The position numbers and the translations under genes were made by a program. The notes under the pieces are model-generated. The model made no database searches. It saw nothing but the letters and a program-made list of their open reading frames with translations, and was not told the origin of the DNA. Of a DNA stretch of 18,687 nucleotides, positions 14,470 through 18,687 are shown piece after piece. Origin of the DNA: Lachnospiraceae bacterium UBA1755 (GTDB taxonomy: Bacteria > Bacillota > Clostridia > Lachnospirales > Lachnospiraceae); assembly GCA_002314805.1 (NCBI GenBank), contig DCHJ01000059.1, positions 1 to 18,687 on the forward strand, written 5' to 3'. Numbering within the stretch: the stretch's first letter is position 1; every line of letters starts with the position of its first letter.

Positions 14470-16940
14470 TATAGATTTAACCTCCGCACCGCTTCTTCTC
14501 TCATTTTGTACTTAAGTACCTTGCCTGCCGCATTCATCGGGAATGCGGTGACAAACTCGATATACCTTGGTACCTTATGTCTTGCCATATGGGTCCCGAT
14601 ATAATCATTCATTTCTTCGGCAGTCATGGTCTTGCCTTCCTTAAGGATGATGCAGGCCATTGCCTCCTCTCCGTATTTCTTATCGGGTACACCTATTACC
14701 TGTACATCCTGGACATCAGGATGAGTGTAAATGAATTCCTCGATCTCCTTGGGATAGATATTCTCACCGCCGCGGATGATCATATCCTTGAGTCTTCCAG
14801 TGATCCGGTAAGTACCGTCTTTATCCCTGCATGCGATATCTCCCGAATGGAGCCATCCATCCTGATCTACGGTCTGCTTTGTTGCAACCGGCATCTTGTA
14901 GTAGCCCTTCATGGTGTTGTAGCCCCTTGAACAGAATTCTCCGTTCTCGCCTGCCGCAACCTCTTCTCCCGTCTCCGGATCGATGATCTTGCATTCCACA
15001 TGAGGGAAATCGTAGCCGACGGTTTCTGTCCTGAGTTCCAGTGAATCTGTCCATGCGCTCATTGTGCTGCCCGGTGATGATTCCGTCTGACCGTAAACAC
15101 TTACGATGCCCCTCATATTCATCTCATCAGGCTGTGCAGCTCTCTTCATGAGTTCCGGCGGACATCCCGCGCCTGCCATGATTCCTGTCCTCATATGTGA
15201 GAAATCCGTCTTCCGGTAGTCAGCATGATTGAACATTGCTATGAACATGGTGGGGACTCCGTTAAAGCAGGTGATCTTCTCCTGATTGATGCAGGCCAGT
15301 GAATTCTTTGCGCTGAAGTATGGGAGCGGGCATACCGTACTGCCATGTGTCAGGGATGCTGTCATGCTCAGTACCATGCCGAAGCAGTGGAACATCGGTA
15401 CCTGAATCATCATGCGGTCTGCTGTTGAAAGTCCCATACGGTCTCCGATGCACTTGCCGTTGTTTACTACATTGAAGTGGGTGAGCATTACCCCTTTGGG
15501 AAATCCGGTAGTACCTGATGTGTACTGCATATTGCATACATCATTGATCTTTACCGCCGCTGCCATCCTGCCTATCTCTGCCATGGGAACCATATCCGCT
15601 CTCTTCATGGCCTGCTCAAATGTAAGGCATCCCTTCATCTCAAAGCCTACTGTGATGACGTTCCTGAGGAACGGGAGGCGTTTGCATCTGAGCGGTGTGC
15701 CCGGCTCTGAGTTCTCGATCTCAGGACATATCTCATTGATTATCTGTCTGTAATTTGAATCCAGACAGGAATCGATCATTACGATGGTATGTGTATCCGA
15801 CTGACGGAAAAGATATTCCGCTTCGTGTATCTTGTAAGCAGTATTTACGCTTACCAGCACTGCTCCGATCTTTACAGCTGCCCAGAAGGTAATGAACCAT
15901 TCAGGCACGTTGGTCGCCCAGATGCTGACCTTGCTTCCTGCCCTTACCCCGAGCGAGACAAGTGCTCTTGCGAAAGTGTCCACATCGTCCCTGAACTCTG
16001 AGTAAGTCCTTGAGTAATCAAGAGTCGTGTACTTGAATGCATACTGGTCAGGGAATTCCTTTACCATGCGGTCAAGCACCTGCGAGAAGGTCATCTTGAT
16101 GAGGTCGTCCTTTTTCCATACATACCATCCGGTACCGTCATGATTCTTATACAGTGAACCCTCATTTTCATTATGGCGTTCAAACTGTCTCATGAAGTTT
16201 ACGAAATGGGGTAAGATGAACTCATAATCATCCAGTTCCTCTATCCACTCAGGCTTCCACTCAAGTGAGATGTACCCGTCGTAATCGATTGACGAAAGCG
16301 CCATGAGCATCTCTGCTATCGGGAGCGTACCCTCACCGATCACTGTATAGCTGCCATCCTCATTTGAATCTCTTAGATGCACATGCTTTACATATGCTCC
16401 CAGATTCTTGATAGTCGTGTCCGCGGTCTCCTTGAAATCGTAATACGGGTGATGCATATCCCAGAGTACCCCGAGACTGTCATCTGCAAATCCATCAAGA
16501 AGATCTCTCAGCCTTGCAGTATCGGAATAAACACCCGTCGTCTTGATAAGAAGAATTACTCCGTTTTTCTTTGCTTCCGGAATGAGCGTCCTGATCTGTT
16601 CCCTCGCGGCATCCTCATCATCTTCCTGCACCACTGCACTGACATACTGTACATGCATGGATGCCGCCATATCCATAAGCCATACGAGGGTTCCATAGCT
16701 TTCTTTATCGGTCAGTTCAAGTGCTGTGTCCAGGCATGGGATCTCGATCCGCTTATCACGCAGCTCCCTTACAGCTGCGGCAACCGTATATGGATGGAGC
16801 TGTCCGCCTCTTTCAAAAAAGTCTTTCTCTTTCTGGAGAGAATACAGCTCAAAGCCCTGGAAATGCATTTCCTTCGTAATACTTACCAGTTCGTCCCAGC
16901 CAAGTCCCTTCCAGCCTCTTGTAGAAAATGAAAGCTTCAA
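14469..16940 (-). CDS. Xylose-isomerase-like TIM barrel fused to AMP-forming acyl-CoA synthetase
   Basis: An 823-residue two-domain protein. Residues 1 to about 255 resemble sugar phosphate isomerase/epimerase (AP-endonuclease-2) TIM barrels, with DMHHP (161-165), KHVHLRD (185-191) and SLEW (225-228) as likely metal or substrate residues. The strand that normally supplies the first metal-binding Glu reads VILLIKTT (128-135), with no Glu. Residues about 280-820 form a complete acyl-CoA synthetase: TSGTTGFPKG (474-483), YGQTE, HSGD, GRLKDMIIRGGENIYP and the terminal AAGKVLKYK lysine. The start is TTG, supported by AGGAGG 7 bases upstream and a 4-bp TTGA overlap with the preceding stop. The synthetase half is of the FadD-like kind and differs from the two HTH-cupin paralogues. 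Confidence 0.9.
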   Translation of the reverse strand: MKLSFSTRGWKGLGWDELVSITKEMHFQGFELYSLQKEKDFFERGGQLHPYTVAAAVRELRDKRIEIPCLDTALELTDKESYGTLVWLMDMAASMHVQYVSAVVQEDDEDAAREQIRTLIPEAKKNGVILLIKTTGVYSDTARLRDLLDGFADDSLGVLWDMHHPYYDFKETADTTIKNLGAYVKHVHLRDSNEDGSYTVIGEGTLPIAEMLMALSSIDYDGYISLEWKPEWIEELDDYEFILPHFVNFMRQFERHNENEGSLYKNHDGTGWYVWKKDDLIKMTFSQVLDRMVKEFPDQYAFKYTTLDYSRTYSEFRDDVDTFARALVSLGVRAGSKVSIWATNVPEWFITFWAAVKIGAVLVSVNTAYKIHEAEYLFRQSDTHTIVMIDSCLDSNYRQIINEICPEIENSEPGTPLRCKRLPFLRNVITVGFEMKGCLTFEQAMKRADMVPMAEIGRMAAAVKINDVCNMQYTSGTTGFPKGVMLTHFNVVNNGKCIGDRMGLSTADRMMIQVPMFHCFGMVLSMTASLTHGSTVCPLPYFSAKNSLACINQEKITCFNGVPTMFIAMFNHADYRKTDFSHMRTGIMAGAGCPPELMKRAAQPDEMNMRGIVSVYGQTESSPGSTMSAWTDSLELRTETVGYDFPHVECKIIDPETGEEVAAGENGEFCSRGYNTMKGYYKMPVATKQTVDQDGWLHSGDIACRDKDGTYRITGRLKDMIIRGGENIYPKEIEEFIYTHPDVQDVQVIGVPDKKYGEEAMACIILKEGKTMTAEEMNDYIGTHMARHKVPRYIEFVTAFPMNAAGKVLKYKMREEAVRRLNL

Positions 16941-18352
16941 GAATTTTCCTCCTCATAAACTATCTTGTTAAGTGCGTTGATATACGCATGGATACTTGAT
17001 CCGATGACGTCTGTAGAGATACCTCTTCCTGAATATAGCTTTCCGCCTGCCCTGAGCTTGACTATCGTCTCACCCATGGCTGTCCTTCCTTCTGTTACCG
17101 ACTGGATCTGGAAATCATCAAGCTCATAATGATGTCCCGTGATCTGCTCGATGGCAAGGAAGCTTGCATCTACAGGTCCGTCGCCTATTGACACGCTCTC
17201 AAGAAGCTCGTCATTCCTGTACAGCCTCATATGGCATGTGGCAGAAATAATGTTGCCGGAATTAATGATAAAATCCTCAACCTTGTATGTCGGAGGCACC
17301 TGCATTGCCGATGAAGCAATGATTGCCTCGATCTCCTTGCTTGTGACCTTGTCCTTCTTTACCGACACTCTTACAAAGGTATCATAGACATTCTTGTTAT
17401 CCTCTTCGTTAAGATCATATCCCAGGCGCTTTACTTCCCTGATGATCACTTCGATCCCGTCATGCGCAGTGAAGGTATTCTCCTCTCTGTCATCACGTAC
17501 CCCGTCATCAAAGGGTGAATTCTTGCTCTTGGTCTCCGTGAATATACGGTCGATCTTTTCTACGATACGCTTCATTTCCACGGTATGGATACCTGTTTCT
17601 GCTCCAAAGGCTTCACCCTTCACACCCATTATCTTAATAAGATTGGGTATTGATGCTGTACTCTCCGGATAGATACTGCCCTTTATCTCAGATGCCCCTG
17701 TCATGGCGCCTGTCACAGAACAGATGTCAGCCATGGAAAGCTTGTTGCAGCAGTACACGCTCAGCTGTGCTTTTCCGTCACTGAGACCGGCCGTACCCGC
17801 AATGACCTCAGATATGAAATTCCTGTATTCATCAGGAAGCATATTGCCGGCATCATCGCTTACTGCAACCTGAGACGCACCTGAGTCTATAGCGGCATCA
17901 AGTATACCGAAAAGATATGACTTGTCGCTTCGTGTTGCATCATCGGCAATAAACTCAACATCCGGGCACAGGCTCCTGCAGTAAGCAACTGCTTCCGCTA
18001 CCCTGTCCTGCATGGCTGCCGGCTTGAGGTGATACAGGTATTCCATCTGTACCGAGCTCACCGGGCAGACGATCTGAAGTCTCGGAGTCCTTGCTTCGCG
18101 TATTGCTTCCCAGACCCGGTCGATCTCTTCCTTTTCAAGACCTGCCGGAACTGCAACAGCTGCATTCACAACTGTCTGTGCAATGGACTTTGCACAGAGA
18201 CTGTCGGCACGGCTTCCCGACAGAGGGGCCAGCTCGATCACATCAACACATAGCTTATCAAGCAGCTTTACCAGCTCCAGCTTTTCCTTGAATGTAAGTG
18301 CGGATGCCTTCCTCTGCTTCATAGTAATGTCGCTGATCTTAAGTCTTCTCAT
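16937..18352 (-). CDS. 2-isopropylmalate synthase-like protein, probably inactive, with LeuA regulatory domain
   Basis: A 471-residue protein with the full layout of 2-isopropylmalate/homocitrate synthases: a DRE-TIM barrel (1 to about 265), a linker subdomain with GIH (254-256), and the LeuA allosteric/dimerisation domain (about 355-465; SIGDGPVDASFLAIEQI and GRGISTDVIGSSIHAYINALN). The catalytic signatures are altered. The usual TLRDGEQ reads TMKQRKA (10-16). The usual HCHND reads YCCNK (200-204). All three family metal ligands, Asp and two His, are therefore replaced by Q13, Y200 and C202. It is likely a pseudoenzyme or changed enzyme that may still bind a branched-chain effector. It is the first gene after the attenuator, with GGGAGG before its ATG, and overlaps the next gene by 4 bp. 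Confidence 0.85.
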   Translation of the reverse strand: MRRLKISDITMKQRKASALTFKEKLELVKLLDKLCVDVIELAPLSGSRADSLCAKSIAQTVVNAAVAVPAGLEKEEIDRVWEAIREARTPRLQIVCPVSSVQMEYLYHLKPAAMQDRVAEAVAYCRSLCPDVEFIADDATRSDKSYLFGILDAAIDSGASQVAVSDDAGNMLPDEYRNFISEVIAGTAGLSDGKAQLSVYCCNKLSMADICSVTGAMTGASEIKGSIYPESTASIPNLIKIMGVKGEAFGAETGIHTVEMKRIVEKIDRIFTETKSKNSPFDDGVRDDREENTFTAHDGIEVIIREVKRLGYDLNEEDNKNVYDTFVRVSVKKDKVTSKEIEAIIASSAMQVPPTYKVEDFIINSGNIISATCHMRLYRNDELLESVSIGDGPVDASFLAIEQITGHHYELDDFQIQSVTEGRTAMGETIVKLRAGGKLYSGRGISTDVIGSSIHAYINALNKIVYEEENS

Positions 18353-18415
18353 GACGCCCTCCCTGTGCTTTCATTTCCGGTGACCATGCTCCGGAGTCTT
18401 ATTTGTTATCAATAT

Positions 18416-18429
18416 GGTCCTGACGGACC
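18416..18429 (-). promoter_or_regulatory. Small hairpin between attenuator terminator and first structural gene
   Basis: A perfect 5-bp stem, GGTCC/GGACC, with a 4-base loop in the 128-bp stretch between the terminator and the LeuA-like start. Its arms resemble the outer ends of the terminator stem, so competing pairings are possible. No U-tract follows. A TATAAG 5 bases upstream lacks a good -35 partner. Confidence 0.3.
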
Positions 18430-18480
18430 CTTATACAGCCCTTGTCAGTCCGCAAATATATGTGGATATGTTATGACCGT

Positions 18481-18511
18481 AAAAAAGGACCCCGGCGTTT
18501 AGCCGCGGTCC
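18481..18511 (-). terminator. Attenuator terminator
   Basis: On the minus strand GGACCGCGGC (18511-18502), loop TAAAC and GCCGGGGTCC (18496-18487) form a GC-rich 10-position stem with one G-G mismatch, followed by six U (18486-18481). It stands between the leader peptide and the first structural gene, where it would stop transcription of the operon unless disrupted. Confidence 0.92.
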
Positions 18512-18594
18512 TAAATATGATCTCTGTTCTGATTATGTATCACCTTCATCAGGCTGTCCATTATCTATCATATTAGTCGTACGCCTAAAACGCC
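18494..18594 (-). promoter_or_regulatory. Predicted antiterminator pairing of the leader with the terminator
   Basis: GGCGTTTTAGGCG (18594-18582), covering the last leader codons and the stop, can pair with CGGCTAAACGCC (18505-18494). The duplex has about 11 base pairs with one bulged U and one G-G mismatch. It would occupy the terminator loop and parts of both arms, so the two structures exclude each other. A ribosome at the leader stop would cover the first strand; a ribosome stalled at codon 21 or earlier would leave it free. Confidence 0.75.
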
Positions 18595-18671
18595 ATCCCC
18601 GGCTTCTTAATGACAAGGCCGACAATGACGAGTAGAATGACGATAATAAGCGATAATGAATTATTATACAT
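18585..18671 (-). CDS. Branched-chain amino acid leader peptide (28 codons)
   Basis: A short ORF with its own ribosome binding site (AGGGGGA, 7 bases before the ATG). Residues 5-21 read SLSLIIVILLVIVGLVI: five Leu, five Ile and four Val within residues 6-21, then KKPGMAF and TAG. Leu codons are varied (TTA, CTT, CTA, CTC, CTT), and all four Val codons are GTC. The composition parallels enterobacterial ilv leaders. It is followed by an antiterminator-capable segment and a strong terminator. The likely role is translational sensing of charged Leu, Ile and Val tRNA. A one-pass membrane micropeptide has a similar composition and is the main alternative. The promoter would be beyond the right edge, since only 16 bases remain upstream. 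Confidence 0.82.
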   Translation of the reverse strand: MYNNSLSLIIVILLVIVGLVIKKPGMAF

Positions 18672-18687
18672 TCAGTCTTCCCCCTGA

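Noticed and set aside
18481..18545. T-box riboswitch suggested by GGACCGCGG in the terminator stem
   Set aside because: The sequence lacks the UGGN acceptor-binding bulge and the 14-base T-box consensus. No Stem I features are seen, and a well-formed Leu/Ile/Val leader ORF with antiterminator pairing explains the region better.

Overview
The window looks like chromosome from an anaerobic Firmicute of class Clostridia, probably Lachnospiraceae-like. The grounds are a clostridial-type pyruvate phosphate dikinase, a ferredoxin-linked 2-oxoacid oxidoreductase, a C_GCAxxG_C_C family protein, strong AGGAGG ribosome binding sites and tightly overlapping genes. Every convincing gene lies on the minus strand, so transcription runs from high to low coordinates. 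The organism call is inference; no rRNA or tRNA is present.

From right to left, 18671-18481 is a complete amino-acid attenuator. It has a 28-residue leader peptide in which 14 of residues 6-21 are Leu, Ile or Val, a strong intrinsic terminator, and a segment at the end of the leader ORF that can pair with the terminator loop and arms. Behind it (18352-12199) are three translationally overlapping genes. The first is a 2-isopropylmalate-synthase-like protein whose metal ligands are replaced. The second is a TIM-barrel/acyl-CoA synthetase fusion. The third is an HTH-cupin-acyl-CoA synthetase fusion. After a 281-bp regulatory gap (11918-12198) come a second HTH-cupin-acyl-CoA synthetase, a P-loop ATPase and a four-subunit 2-oxoacid:ferredoxin oxidoreductase (delta, alpha, beta, gamma; 9639-6397). 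Then comes a branched-chain aminotransferase (6231-5206) closed by a strong terminator.

Read together, 18671-5127 looks like a branched-chain amino acid module. Short branched fatty acids would be activated to acyl-CoAs, reductively carboxylated to branched 2-oxoacids and transaminated to Val, Ile and Leu. Control would come from ribosome stalling on Leu/Ile/Val codons. The opposite direction, amino acid fermentation, uses the same enzymes, but the attenuator argues for biosynthesis. A 24-bp element with 21 matches lies 100 and 108 bp upstream of the aminotransferase and of the second synthetase.

The left part (5098-1) is less connected. It holds an 18-copy array of a 14-bp repeat, a SAM-dependent methyltransferase, the C_GCAxxG_C_C protein gene (no Shine-Dalgarno sequence), a membrane protein with a long Ala-rich acidic tail, an HD-domain phosphohydrolase and the first 463 codons of ppdK, which runs off the left edge. 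No mobile elements or CRISPR arrays were seen.
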